Shown here: piece after piece, positions 54,924 to 64,000 of the stretch
Layout: the number at the start of each line of letters is the position of its first letter
Numbering within the stretch: the stretch's first letter is position 1
Source of the DNA: Microbacterium salitolerans
GTDB taxonomy: Bacteria > Actinomycetota > Actinomycetes > Actinomycetales > Microbacteriaceae
NCBI RefSeq assembly: GCF_019720895.1
Contig: NZ_JAHKSH010000002.1
Location: 310,001-374,000, forward strand
Reading direction: 5' to 3'
DNA: 64,000 nt
Position numbers and translations under genes: made by a program
The notes under the pieces: generated by a model
The model's database searches: none
What the model was told of the DNA's origin: nothing
What the model saw: only the letters and a program-made list of their open reading frames with translations

Positions 54924-54995
54924 TCCCCCAGGGGCGATTCGAACACCCGACCAAAGGATTAGAAAGCCTCTGCTCTTCCACTGAGCTACTGGGGG
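54924..54995 (-). tRNA. tRNA-Arg (TCT)
   Basis: Cloverleaf of 72 nt: acceptor CCCCCAG/CTGGGGG, positions 8-9 TA, D arm GCTC-GAGC, anticodon loop TTTCTAA (anticodon TCT), T arm GGGTG-TTCGAAT-CGCCC, discriminator A, no encoded CCA. The anticodon stem GAGGC/TCCTT has a mismatched C-T pair next to the loop and a G-T pair at the other end. A possible -10 TAACCT (minus, 55011-55006) lies just upstream. Confidence 0.85.
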
Positions 54996-55077
54996 AAGTG
55001 CTTCCAGGTTATCCGACGGTGCGAACGGCTCCGGCAGAGCCCGGGGCGCGGCCCTTCCGTGTCGCGCCGGCGCGGCG

Positions 55078-55083
55078 TACTCT
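55078..55083 (+). promoter_or_regulatory. -10 box before the 69-residue protein gene
   Basis: TACTCT in CGTACTCTGC, about 25 nt upstream of the start; AGGAAGGAGGAGG follows as a strong ribosome site. Confidence 0.4.
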
Positions 55084-55108
55084 GCTCGCGAGAGGAAGGA
55101 GGAGGCGA

Positions 55109-55318
55109 ATGGAGAGCACTCACACGCGTCGCCTCTATGTGGGTTACGGATCCGCGGGGGCCGTCGGATCGATCCGCGAGACCGAGAGCGGCTTCGCCGT
55201 GACGATGACCGGCGCGAGCGAGCCGTTGGGGGAGTACCCGAATCTCGCGATCGCCAAGAATGCGCTGTGCTCGCACCTCGGGCACGGCGCACCGAGACCG
55301 GAGTTCCACGAGCACTGA
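55109..55318 (+). CDS. Small conserved protein, function unknown
   Basis: A 69-residue soluble protein (METTHTRRLYVGYGSAGAVGSI-like start as seen from 55109, with a repeated GxxG turn pattern, then a segment PLGEYPNLAIAKNALCSHLG and a His-rich end HEH). The very strong ribosome site, own -10 and own terminator support a real gene. I do not recognise the family. Confidence 0.6.
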   Translation: MESTHTRRLYVGYGSAGAVGSIRETESGFAVTMTGASEPLGEYPNLAIAKNALCSHLGHGAPRPEFHEH

Positions 55319-55352
55319 CGAGGAGCGACGGTCGGCGCGCAGGCGCCGCCAG

Positions 55353-55383
55353 GACGGGCGTCGGAGAGAAACCGGCGCCCGTC
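55353..55383 (+). terminator. Terminator after the 69-residue protein gene
   Basis: A 12-bp stem with one G-T pair (55353-55364 with 55372-55383) and a 7-nt loop, 35 nt after the stop codon. Confidence 0.65.
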
Positions 55384-55440
55384 GTCGTGAGGGGGCGTAG
55401 CGTGGTGAGGCACATCGATTCGCGGCGAGAGGACCCCCAC

Positions 55441-55986
55441 ATGCAGACCTTCGTGCTGGCAGGCGGATGCTTCTGGTGTCTGGACGCGGCCTATCGCGCG
55501 CTGCGGGGCGTCGAATCCGTCGTCTCGGGGTATGCGGGGGGCTCGGTTCCGTCGCCGACCTATGAGCAGATCTGCACGGGATCGACGGGGCACGCGGAGG
55601 CCGTCAAGGTCACGTTCGACCCGGAGATCATTCCCGCGACCGTCATCCTCGACGCGTTCTTCACCATGCACGACCCGCGTCAGCTCAACCATCAGGGCGC
55701 CGACACGGGCACGCAGTACCGCTCCACGATGTTCCCCGACTCGGATGAGCAGAAGGAGCTGTTCGAGACGGCGCGTTCGCGTGCGTCCGGGCTGTGGGAC
55801 GCGCCGCTCGGCGATGTCGAGGGATCCCTCGTCACGACCATCGAGCCGCTCGACACGTTCTGGGACGCAGAGGACTACCACCAGGACTTCTTCGCGAAGA
55901 ATCCGGGCCAGGGCTACTGCCTGGCCGTCGCCCTGCCGAAGGTGAACAAGGTGCGCGCGACCTTCTCGGAATACGCGAAGGCCTGA
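55441..55986 (+). CDS. msrA: Peptide-methionine (S)-S-oxide reductase
   Basis: Repairs oxidised methionine with thioredoxin. The 181-residue protein has the catalytic AGGCFWCLDAAYRAL at the N-terminus, SGYAGG, GHAEAVKVTFDP, and a second cysteine in GQGYCLAV as the resolving residue. The ATG at 55441 is preceded by GAGAGGA. TAGCGT near 55396 may be the -10. The preceding 120 bp holds only the terminator above. Confidence 0.94.
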   Translation: MQTFVLAGGCFWCLDAAYRALRGVESVVSGYAGGSVPSPTYEQICTGSTGHAEAVKVTFDPEIIPATVILDAFFTMHDPRQLNHQGADTGTQYRSTMFPDSDEQKELFETARSRASGLWDAPLGDVEGSLVTTIEPLDTFWDAEDYHQDFFAKNPGQGYCLAVALPKVNKVRATFSEYAKA

Positions 55987-56145
55987 CGCGACACACCCTG
56001 GGCGATCCGGGGTCAGCGTGTCCACAATCGCGGATCCCGAGAAGTTGTTCCACCTGAGCGGGATCGGCGGTGCGGACCGGAGCCCGATGTCGGCACGCTG
56101 ACGTCCACCGGTCGAGAGTCGGCCGGAAGGACGGAAGGAACCCTG

Positions 56146-56679
56146 ATGGCCGACCCCATCACGATCACCGGAAACATCGCCACCGCGCCCACTCAGCAGA
56201 GGACGAACGCGGGTGCGCCGTTCACGCGATTCCGCGTCGCGAGCCCGAATCGACGCCGCGACCCGCAGACCGGGGAGTGGGCCGACCTCGAGCCCAACTG
56301 GTACACGGTGTACGCCTACCGTGGGCTCGCCGAGAACGCCGTCGCCTCCCTCTCGAAAGGGCAGCGCGTCATCGCCTCGGGCACGCTGAAGGTGCGCCGC
56401 TGGGAACGCGACGAGCGCAGCGGCACCGAGGTCGAGGTGTACGCCGACTCGCTCGGGGCCGATCTGCGCTTCGGCCGCACGACCTTCACGCGAGTCGGCT
56501 CCGGCGCACTCGAGAGCGCGGAGCGCGCGGACCCGCCGGGTAACGCGCCGCAGGCGGCGTCCGGTGACGTGCGGCAGGACGAGCAGGGGGCGTGGGCGGC
56601 ACCGGGCGACGAGTCGTGGACCGCAGCGGATGTCCCCGAGACGGTCGACGGATCCGGCGACGACGAGACGCCGTTCTGA
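56146..56679 (+). CDS. ssb: Single-stranded DNA-binding protein (SSB-like)
   Basis: The 177-residue protein has one OB fold (about 1-110; ITITGNIATAPTQQRTNAGAPFTRFRVASPNRR, NWYTVYAYRGLAENAVASLSKGQRVIASGTLKVRRWE), a flexible acidic linker and the tail DDETPF, the short acidic-PF end through which SSB recruits partners. It is not next to rpsF/rpsR, where the main ssb gene normally lies, so it may be a second paralogue. ATG 56146 follows GGAAGGAA. Confidence 0.88.
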   Translation: MADPITITGNIATAPTQQRTNAGAPFTRFRVASPNRRRDPQTGEWADLEPNWYTVYAYRGLAENAVASLSKGQRVIASGTLKVRRWERDERSGTEVEVYADSLGADLRFGRTTFTRVGSGALESAERADPPGNAPQAASGDVRQDEQGAWAAPGDESWTAADVPETVDGSGDDETPF

Positions 56680-56682
56680 TCG

Positions 56683-56688
56683 TAAGGT
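56683..56688 (+). promoter_or_regulatory. Leaderless -10 for the lipoprotein gene
   Basis: TAAGGT, then 6 nt, then the GTG at 56695. Confidence 0.55.
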
Positions 56689-56694
56689 GAGGGG

Positions 56695-57171
56695 GTGAGC
56701 ATCCGTCTTCCGCGTCTCCTCGCCGTGCCCGCTGTCGCCGCCGTCATCGCTCTGGCCGCGTGCGCGCCCGCCGATCAGGCGCCGCAGCCGACAGCGGATG
56801 CCACCCCGACGCCGACCCCGAGCGCCACCCCCGAGCCCATCGCGTTCCACGCGGACGGAACAGCCGACGACAATCGGGCGATCTTCCTCGAGACCGTCGA
56901 GCAGGTCTGGAGCTCCGAGCGCAGCGCCGAGGGGCGTGCGTATGTCGACGCTCTCGTCGAGACCGGATTCGACAAGTCGCAGATGCAGGTGAGCAAGGAT
57001 CTCTCGACCGTCGGCAATCCCGCCGAGACCATGATGGTGTCGGTCAGGTGGAGCGACTCGGCGTGCCTCGTCGGACAGTTCGGCCCCGACACGCCATCTC
57101 CCGTCGCGAAGGTCTTCGAACCCCTCGACGGCGTGTGCATTCCGGGGGAGACCCGCGCGATCGACTGGTAG
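56695..57171 (+). CDS. Lipoprotein, DUF6993-like
   Basis: A 158-residue lipoprotein: short basic start, hydrophobic run, lipobox IALAAC, a Thr/Pro linker (PTPTPSATPEP), then a domain of about 105 residues with two cysteines (SACLVGQFG and DGVCIPGE) that may pair. It matches by overall pattern the small lipoproteins annotated DUF6993 in Microbacteriaceae; function unknown. GTG start set by the leaderless -10. Confidence 0.7.
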   Translation: MSIRLPRLLAVPAVAAVIALAACAPADQAPQPTADATPTPTPSATPEPIAFHADGTADDNRAIFLETVEQVWSSERSAEGRAYVDALVETGFDKSQMQVSKDLSTVGNPAETMMVSVRWSDSACLVGQFGPDTPSPVAKVFEPLDGVCIPGETRAIDW

Positions 57172-57215
57172 CTGAACCGGCGCGAGATCCTGCGGATCCA
57201 CGGGCCATCGCACCG

Positions 57216-57221
57216 TAGACT
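57216..57221 (+). promoter_or_regulatory. -10 box before ettA
   Basis: TAGACT ending 10 nt before the ATG at 57232, giving a leader of only about 3-4 nt. Confidence 0.5.
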
Positions 57222-57231
57222 GGGGGCAACT

Positions 57232-58914
<1,683 letters not shown>

Positions 58915-58927
58915 CGCCGACAGCACG

Positions 58928-58975
58928 CACACGAGAGCACCCCCGGATCGATCGATCCGGGGGTGCCCTCGTGTG
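58928..58975. terminator. Bidirectional terminator between ettA and the first betaine-binding protein gene
   Basis: A 22-bp stem with one mismatch (from CACACGAG at 58928 to CTCGTGTG at 58975) around a 4-nt loop in GGATCGATCGATCC. Confidence 0.8.
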
Positions 58976-58984
58976 ATCAGCGGA

Positions 58985-59890
58985 TCACTCGGCGATCAGC
59001 GTCTCGAAGGCGTCGGGGTTCTCAGAGATCCACTGGTCGATCGCCGCCGGCTCGTCGCCGTCCTCGAACTGGTTCACCACCGTGTCCTCGAGAGACTCGT
59101 AGAGGGCGTCGTCGAGCGAGATCCCCGCGATGTAGTCGGCCGCGTCGGGGAACTCCTCCGAGAAGCCCGCCGTGCCGAGGACGTGCATCGTCTCGGGGTC
59201 GCCCATCGCGCCCTTCGGGTCCTCGAGCGCTTTGACGTCGTACGACGCGTTCGCCCAGTAGGGCTTCCAGAGCGTGACGACGATATCGTCCTCTTCCTCG
59301 AGCGCCTGCTCGAGCTCCGTGAGCATCGAGGGGGTGGACGAGGTGAGCAGCGAATACTCCTCGTCGAGGCCGTATTCGGGCATCGCGACGTTCTGCAGCT
59401 GACCGGTGAGGCCCGCACCCGGCTCGATCCCCGTGATCGTCCCGTCGAACTCCTCGCCCATTCCGACGAGGTCCTCGATAGAGTTCACGTCCTCCATATA
59501 GGTGGGGACGGCGAGGAAGTTCTCGGCGCCGTCGTAGAACGTCACGAGGTCCTCGATGTCGTCGCCGTACTCCTCCATGTATGAGGCGTGCGTGAAGTCG
59601 GGCCACGCCGACGCGTAGATGTCGAGACTGCCGCCCGCCAGGCCCGCATAGATGGGGCCGACCTCCGTCAGCGGCTCGAGCTCGATGTCGTAGCCGACCT
59701 CCGAGAGCTGGTCGTCGAGGAGGAAGGCGAGAGCGAGCGAGTCGGTGTACGAGGGGATGTAGCCGACGGTGATGGTCCCGAGCTCGTCGCCTTCAATGGC
59801 TGAGGAGGAGCCCCCGGAGCTGCAGCCCGCGAGCGTCAGCGTCGCGGCGGAGGCGACGGCGAGGGAGGTGATCGAGAATCGTGTCTTCAT
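58985..59890 (-). CDS. Osmoprotectant (glycine betaine/proline) substrate-binding lipoprotein, first copy
   Basis: A 301-residue extracellular binding protein of the ProX/OpuAC type, anchored as a lipoprotein (lipobox LTLAGC). Ligand-cage aromatics are visible: Tyr in GYIPSYTDS, Trp in YASAWPDFTH and the pair in TLWKPYWANASYD. The family run GIEPGAGLTG is present. It lies apart from the permease genes, on the other side of the GntR gene and divergent to it. ATG 59890 is chosen with GGAAG upstream; the frame is open further upstream. Confidence 0.87.
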   Translation of the reverse strand: MKTRFSITSLAVASAATLTLAGCSSGGSSSAIEGDELGTITVGYIPSYTDSLALAFLLDDQLSEVGYDIELEPLTEVGPIYAGLAGGSLDIYASAWPDFTHASYMEEYGDDIEDLVTFYDGAENFLAVPTYMEDVNSIEDLVGMGEEFDGTITGIEPGAGLTGQLQNVAMPEYGLDEEYSLLTSSTPSMLTELEQALEEEDDIVVTLWKPYWANASYDVKALEDPKGAMGDPETMHVLGTAGFSEEFPDAADYIAGISLDDALYESLEDTVVNQFEDGDEPAAIDQWISENPDAFETLIAE

Positions 59891-59917
59891 CTGTGCATGG
59901 CTTCCGTGTCGAATACA

Positions 59918-59938
59918 GTTGTGATCTGTGATCACAAC
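59918..59938. promoter_or_regulatory. Perfect GntR-type palindrome between divergent genes
   Basis: GTTGTGATC (59918-59926), TGT, GATCACAAC (59930-59938): 9-bp arms with a 3-bp centre. It lies in the 110-bp divergent region between the first binding-protein gene and the GntR/FCD regulator gene. Confidence 0.7.
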
Positions 59939-59987
59939 ATACGTGACCGGAATCGGGAGCGCACATCGACGCGAACGAGGACGCTCC

Positions 59988-59993
59988 TAGGAT
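59988..59993 (+). promoter_or_regulatory. Leaderless -10 for the GntR gene
   Basis: TAGGAT, then 7 nt, then the ATG at 60001. An in-frame ATG at 59992 overlaps this box and is therefore less likely. Confidence 0.55.
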
Positions 59994-60000
59994 GGGCGAC

Positions 60001-60669
60001 ATGCCGTTGCCGTCGCTCGAACCGAGCGCTCGTCGTGCCGACCAGGTGCTCGAATCGCTGCGCGCGGCGATCCTCGACGGCTCCATCCCGCCGGGAACGC
60101 GGCTGAGGATACGCGACGTGGCGGCTCAGCTCGGCACGAGCGTCATGCCCGTGCGGGAGGCGATGACGCGGCTCGAGGAGGCGCGTCTCATCGAGTCGAT
60201 GCCCTATCGCGGGGCCGTGGTGCGGGAATTCACGCTGGCGGAGATGCTCGACGTGTATGCCGTCCGCCGCACGCTCGAGGTCGATGCGGCGATGCGAGGT
60301 GCCGCTCGGGCGACGCCCGATGACGTCGGACGGTTGGAGCTGCTGTACGCGCCGGTCCGCAGCGCGATCGATGCGCACGCGCAGGTGGCGTTCCTGGAGG
60401 CCGACGAGGCCTTCCTGCTCGTCCTGTACGAGGCCGCGGGGAATCCGGTGCTCGTTGAGACGGTGCAGGCACTCTGGCGCCGCAGCCGCTCGTACAAGCT
60501 CTTCGGCGTCGTGGGCGACTGGGACCGCGACGTGCATCTGGGCTATCAGGAGCGCCTGATCGAGGCCGTGCGCGCCCACGACGAGGTCGCGGCAGGGCGG
60601 ATACTGGCGCAGTCGATCGATGACGCGACCGACAGGATCCGCCGTGAGCTCGACGTTCCTGCGCAGTAG
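60001..60669 (+). CDS. GntR-family regulator, FCD (FadR) subfamily
   Basis: A 222-residue regulator: winged helix at about 15-75 (LRAAILDGSIPPGTRLRIRDVAAQLGTSVMPVREAMTRLEE) and an all-helical FCD ligand domain (EMLDVYAVRRTLEVDAAMRGA..., with Asp/His metal-ligand candidates in EADEAFLLVLYEAAGN and GYQERLIEAV). FCD regulators bind organic acids or amino acids. Its place between the two binding-protein genes and the palindrome in its upstream region point to control of betaine/osmolyte uptake. Confidence 0.87.
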   Translation: MPLPSLEPSARRADQVLESLRAAILDGSIPPGTRLRIRDVAAQLGTSVMPVREAMTRLEEARLIESMPYRGAVVREFTLAEMLDVYAVRRTLEVDAAMRGAARATPDDVGRLELLYAPVRSAIDAHAQVAFLEADEAFLLVLYEAAGNPVLVETVQALWRRSRSYKLFGVVGDWDRDVHLGYQERLIEAVRAHDEVAAGRILAQSIDDATDRIRRELDVPAQ

Positions 60670-60679
60670 CGGACAGATG

Positions 60680-60720
60680 GAGAACGCCCCCAGATCCGCG
60701 AAGGATCCGGGGGCGTTCTC
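60680..60720. terminator. Bidirectional terminator between GntR gene and second binding-protein gene
   Basis: An 18-bp stem with one mismatch (from GAGAACGCC at 60680 to GGCGTTCTC at 60720) and a 5-nt loop, between convergent genes. Confidence 0.8.
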
Positions 60721-60734
60721 GTGGTGTCAGCGGA

Positions 60735-61661
60735 TCACTCGGTGATCAGCGTCTCGTAGGCGTCGCCGTTCTCCGAGACCCAGGTGTCGACGGCGTCGCG
60801 GATCGCGTCCTCGCCGTCCTCGGAAGCCTGCTGGACAGACGACTCGAGCGCACCGTAGGCCACGTCGTCGAGCTGGATGCCCGCGATGTAGTCGGCGGCC
60901 TCGGGGAACTCGTCCGAGAAGCCGGTGTGACCGAGGAAGTGCAGGGCCTCGGGCTCGCCCATCGCGCCGTTCGGGTCCTCGAGGTCCTTCAGATCCAGCT
61001 CGCCGTAGGGCCAGAACGGACGCCACAGCGTGACGACGATGTCCTCTTCGTTCTCGATCGCTCCCTCGAGCTCCGCGAGCATCGCAGCCGTCGACGAGGT
61101 CTCGAGCGAGAACTCGTCCTCGAGGCCGTACTCGGGGATCATGCTCTCGGCGGCTCCCGTGAGACCGGCGCCGGGCTCGATGCCGACGATGCGGCCATCG
61201 AAGTCCTCGCCACGACCGGCGAGATCCTCGATCGAGTCGACGTCGACGTACTCGGGCACCGTGATCGTCAGCTTGGCGTTGTCGTAGTAGGAGCCGAGGT
61301 CCTCGATCTCGTCGCCGAACTCGTCCATGTAGTCGGCGTGTGTCACCTCGGGCCATGCCGACGGGTACATGTCGACGTCGCCGCCGGCGAGACCGGCGTA
61401 GAGGGGCCCGGCTTCGGTGAGCTCCTCCATCTCGACCGTGTAGCCGAGCTTGCCGAGCTGGTTCTCGAGGAGGTAGGCGGTGCTGAGGCCATCGGTCCAC
61501 GACGGGATGAAACCGAGGGTGATGGCGCCCATGTCCTCGGCGCCGTCGTTCTCGCCGCCATCGCCCGCGCCCCCGTCGCTTGCGCACGAGGCGAGCGAGA
61601 AGGCGAGACCTGCGGTGCCGATGACGGCGCCGATCTTCAGTGCTTTCTTGCGTGTGAACAT
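60735..61661 (-). CDS. Osmoprotectant (glycine betaine/proline) substrate-binding lipoprotein, second copy
   Basis: A 308-residue ProX/OpuAC-type lipoprotein (lipobox SLASC) with a Gly/Asp-rich linker after it. It is clearly a paralogue of the first copy: GFIPSWTDG, PSAWPEVTHADYMDE, GIEPGAGLTG, TLWRPFWPYGELD and ADYIAGIQLDD match its counterpart motifs. The aromatic cage is kept with Trp in place of some Tyr. It is the last gene of the transporter operon, 53 nt after the permease start side, with GAGAGGAC before its ATG. Confidence 0.88.
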   Translation of the reverse strand: MFTRKKALKIGAVIGTAGLAFSLASCASDGGAGDGGENDGAEDMGAITLGFIPSWTDGLSTAYLLENQLGKLGYTVEMEELTEAGPLYAGLAGGDVDMYPSAWPEVTHADYMDEFGDEIEDLGSYYDNAKLTITVPEYVDVDSIEDLAGRGEDFDGRIVGIEPGAGLTGAAESMIPEYGLEDEFSLETSSTAAMLAELEGAIENEEDIVVTLWRPFWPYGELDLKDLEDPNGAMGEPEALHFLGHTGFSDEFPEAADYIAGIQLDDVAYGALESSVQQASEDGEDAIRDAVDTWVSENGDAYETLITE

Positions 61662-61714
61662 GTGATTGTCCTCTCATTCTCCGCCGTGAGGCGGGGTCCG
61701 TTCGGTGCTGTGGG

Positions 61715-62602
61715 TCAGGAGCTGGTCTTCGTGCGCGCCTTGTGAATCATGGCGAGGAGAGATCCCTTGTACTCGGTCGGCGTGCCGAGGGCGGCCGTGA
61801 CGCGGTCGAGGTAGATCGCGATGATGACGATGCTGAGTCCGGCTTCGACACCCTGCGCGACGTTCACGGTCGACAGCGCCGCGCTCACCTCCTTGCCGAG
61901 TCCGTCCGCGCCGACCATGCCGGCGACGACGGCCATCGACAGGGCGAGCATGATGACCTGGTTGATGCCGGCCATGATCGTGGGCATGGCGAGCGGCAGC
62001 TGGATGCCCCGGAGGATCTGACCGGGGCTCGCGCCGAACGCCTGACCGGCCTCGACCGTCTCGGCGTCCACCCCGCGGATGCCGAGCTCGGTGAAGCGGA
62101 CGCCCGGGGGAAGCGCGAAGATCACCGTCGCGAACACGCCGGGGACCACGCCGATGCTGAAGAAGATGATCGCCGGGATCAGGTACACGAAGACGGGCAT
62201 CGTCTGCATGAAGTCGAGCACAGGCTTGATGAAGCTGCGGAAGCCCGGCTTCCGCGCCGCGAGGATGCCGAGCGGCACGCCGATGACGATCGCGAGGATC
62301 GCCGAGACCAGCACGAGCGCCAGCGTCTGCATCGACGTCTCCCACTGATCCATCGCCAGGATCAGCATGAACGTGATGAGCGTGCCGATGGCGAGCTGCC
62401 AGGAGCGCACGAGCCAGCCGATCGCCGCCGCGATGACGATCACGACGAGTGCGGGCGGAGCGAGGAGGATCTGCGTGAGCCCCTCGACGAGGGTGCCGGT
62501 GATGATCGCGAAGAGGTCGAGGAGGAACTCGAGGTTGTCCTTGATCCAGTCGAGACCGGTGTCGGCCCATTCGCCGATGGGAATGCGGGGGAACCCGTCC
62601 AT
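61715..62602 (-). CDS. Osmoprotectant ABC transporter permease
   Basis: A 295-residue inner-membrane permease with six or seven hydrophobic segments and the binding-protein-dependent EAA loop (VDAETVEAGQAFGASPGQILRGIQLPLAMPTIMAGINQ, about 180-215). It follows the ProW/OpuAB pattern. The start ATG overlaps the last base of the ATPase stop. The N-terminal soluble stretch (IPIGEWADTGLDWIKDN) is typical. Confidence 0.9.
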   Translation of the reverse strand: MDGFPRIPIGEWADTGLDWIKDNLEFLLDLFAIITGTLVEGLTQILLAPPALVVIVIAAAIGWLVRSWQLAIGTLITFMLILAMDQWETSMQTLALVLVSAILAIVIGVPLGILAARKPGFRSFIKPVLDFMQTMPVFVYLIPAIIFFSIGVVPGVFATVIFALPPGVRFTELGIRGVDAETVEAGQAFGASPGQILRGIQLPLAMPTIMAGINQVIMLALSMAVVAGMVGADGLGKEVSAALSTVNVAQGVEAGLSIVIIAIYLDRVTAALGTPTEYKGSLLAMIHKARTKTSS

Positions 62603-63900
62603 CAGTTCTCCTCCTTGCTTCCTGCGTCGCTCTCGGGGGAGGCGAGCACCTCGTCGATCACGCTCGAGTGGACCGGCTCCTGCGGGAGCGAGATCTCACC
62701 GGTCGCGTCGGGCCCAGGGCCGAGCGCCGCGAGCAGCGTGATGCGCGGGATGACGCCGACGAGGCGCTCATCGGCGTCGAGGACGGCGAGGGGCAGCGCG
62801 GCCTCGATCGCAGGGACGAAGACGTCCATGAGGACGTCGGACTCGTGGACGGTCCCGGGCGCGGGCTTGATGACGGACGCGAGGGACTTCTCGCCCCGAC
62901 GCACGAGCTTGACGGCGTCGCGGTCGGTCACCATGCCGATGAGGCGACGGTCGTCGTCGACGACGTAGGCGGCGGCGAGGAACGGATCCCTCATCGCACG
63001 GAGCGCGACACGGGGGCCGGCCTTCTGATCGACGACGGGCCGCGGGCGCTCCATGACGTTGCCGGCCGTCAGCACTCGCGTGCGGTCGACGTCCTGCACG
63101 AACTGCTCGACGTAGTCGTTCGCCGGATCGGTGAGGATGTCCTCCGGCGTCCCGATCTGCACGATGCGGCCGTCGCGCATGACGGCGATGCGGTCGCCGA
63201 GGAACATCGCCTCGTTGAGATCGTGCGTGATGAAGATGATGGTCTTGTGCAGCTTGCGCTGCAGCTCGAGCAGCTGCTCCTGCATCTCGCGTCGGATCAG
63301 CGGGTCGAGAGCGCTGAACGCCTCGTCCATGAGCAGGATGTCGGTGTCGGCCGCGAGCGCACGGGCGATGCCGACGCGCTGCTGCATGCCGCCGGACAGC
63401 TGATTCGGGAACTTCTCGCCCCAGCCGCCGAGCCCGACCATGTCGAGGATCTCGTTCGCGCGGGCGAGGCGCTGGCCCCGGTCCGATCCCTGCAGCTCGA
63501 GCGGGTACGCGACGTTGTCGGCGACCGTGCGGTGGGGGAGGAGCGCGAAGTGCTGGAACACCATCGAGATGTGGCTGCGGCGCAGCTCGCGCAGCTTCTT
63601 GTCCGGGATGGACGTGATCTCCTGGTCGCCGACCTGCAGCTTGCCTGCGGTCGCGTCGTGGAGACCGTTGATCATGCGGATGAGCGTCGACTTGCCGGAT
63701 CCTGACAGTCCCATGACGACGAACGTCTCACCTCGCCTCACTTCGAAGGAGGCATCGATGACGGCGGCGGTGGCACCCTCGATCTCGTCGCGCGGGGTTC
63801 CTGCGCGAAGCTTGTCGACGGCGTCTTTCGTGCGGCGGCCGAAAACCTTGTACAGGCCCTCGGCGCGAACCATCACGTCGTTCTCGTTTGGTGGGTTCAC
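62602..63900 (-). CDS. Osmoprotectant ABC transporter ATPase with tandem CBS domains
   Basis: A 432-residue ProV/OpuAA-type ATPase. Walker A GLSGSGKSTLIRM (about 67), signature LSGGMQQRVGIARALA, Walker B ILLMDEAFSALDP and the H-loop ITHDLNE are complete. Two CBS domains (about 285-410: ALRAMRDPFLAAAYVVDDDRRLIGMVTDRD and a second copy) follow, which in OpuA sense ionic strength. GTG 63900 is the start because its first bases overlap the upstream gene's stop (GTGA). The permease start overlaps its stop. Confidence 0.92.
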   Translation of the reverse strand: MNPPNENDVMVRAEGLYKVFGRRTKDAVDKLRAGTPRDEIEGATAAVIDASFEVRRGETFVVMGLSGSGKSTLIRMINGLHDATAGKLQVGDQEITSIPDKKLRELRRSHISMVFQHFALLPHRTVADNVAYPLELQGSDRGQRLARANEILDMVGLGGWGEKFPNQLSGGMQQRVGIARALAADTDILLMDEAFSALDPLIRREMQEQLLELQRKLHKTIIFITHDLNEAMFLGDRIAVMRDGRIVQIGTPEDILTDPANDYVEQFVQDVDRTRVLTAGNVMERPRPVVDQKAGPRVALRAMRDPFLAAAYVVDDDRRLIGMVTDRDAVKLVRRGEKSLASVIKPAPGTVHESDVLMDVFVPAIEAALPLAVLDADERLVGVIPRITLLAALGPGPDATGEISLPQEPVHSSVIDEVLASPESDAGSKEEN

Positions 63901-64000
63901 GTTTTCTCTGCGGCGAGCGCGGCTCTCAGACGCACCGTGCGCGCTCGGCCCTCGGGTTGGCGGATCGTGATCGGATCGTCGCCGGCGGCCGTGTCGGACG
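63897..64000 (-). CDS. Partial gene running off the right edge (C-terminal 33 residues)
   Basis: A frame open from the window edge to a TGA at 63899-63897 that overlaps the ATPase GTG by 4 nt (GTGA), the coupling expected inside an operon. The visible end is polar (SDTAAGDDPITIRQPEGRAR, then a basic stretch ending AALAAEKT). It is too short to name; another osmolyte-related gene is likely from context. Confidence 0.55.
   Translation of the reverse strand, partial: SDTAAGDDPITIRQPEGRARTVRLRAALAAEKT

Noticed and set aside
54924-54995. Reading the tRNA as tRNA-Lys because of its Lys-like arms
   Set aside because: The anticodon triplet in the loop is TCT, which is arginine.

Overview
This 64 kb window is chromosomal, high-GC actinobacterial DNA, most like a member of the Microbacteriaceae (Microbacterium or a close relative). 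The evidence is gene order and signals rather than any database search: the order rplS-lepB-rnhB-DUF2469-yraN-comM-dprA-xerC-M23 peptidase-rpsB-tsf-pyrH-frr-cdsA is typical of Actinobacteria; gatC-gatA-gatB, mnmA-ligA and an EttA-type ABC-F gene follow; many genes start with GTG; and at least ten genes carry a TAnnnT -10 box ending 6 or 7 nt before the start codon, meaning leaderless mRNAs. No prophage, insertion sequence or CRISPR array was seen.

Layout. 1-2.4 kb: nirB (cut by the left edge), minus strand. 2.6-3.3 kb: map, minus. 3.6-15.7 kb: the translation/secretion/DNA-processing block listed above, ending in cdsA and a DivIVA-repeat protein. 15.7-22.9 kb: cell-envelope and mixed genes (secreted transglycosylase-like protein with an MtrA-like site, alpha/beta hydrolase, AI-2E-type transporter, a large membrane protein with an internal lipobox, a thioredoxin-TPR protein, cysteine desulfurase). 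22.9-28.2 kb: mnmA, ligA and a PutP-type symporter. 28.4-35.8 kb: the most accessory-looking stretch, a tightly overlapping five-gene operon (three glycosyltransferases, an ABC exporter and a protein with two kinase-like domains). 35.9-38.5 kb: acyl-CoA ligase and a solitary AbiEi/DUF559 protein. 38.6-42.6 kb: an OhrR-like regulator with a palindromic operator, a 73-residue protein and gatCAB. 42.6-50.5 kb: secreted proteins (GH3 lipoprotein, S8 subtilase with a divergent LuxR-type regulator, PAP2 phosphatase with a PHO-box-like promoter). 50.6-58.9 kb: dinB, GerW-like protein, P-loop kinase, clpS cluster, tRNA-His, orn, tRNA-Arg(UCU), msrA, ssb, lipoprotein, ettA. 59.0-64.0 kb: an osmoprotectant (glycine betaine/proline-type) ABC uptake locus with two substrate-binding proteins, a GntR regulator, permease and a CBS-domain ATPase, running off the right edge.

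How it fits together. Most of the window is housekeeping: translation (rplS, rpsB, tsf, frr, map, gatCAB, ettA, tRNAs), DNA repair and uptake (ligA, dinB, rnhB, dprA, comM, ssb) and envelope assembly (lepB, cdsA, DivIVA-like). The parts that could hold new biology are the glycosyltransferase-exporter-double-kinase operon, the regulatory sites that can be read directly (MtrA-like, PHO-box-like, OhrR-type and GntR palindromes), and some unusual protein architectures (PAP2 plus autotransporter-type repeat; membrane protein plus internal lipobox; four DivIVA motifs).
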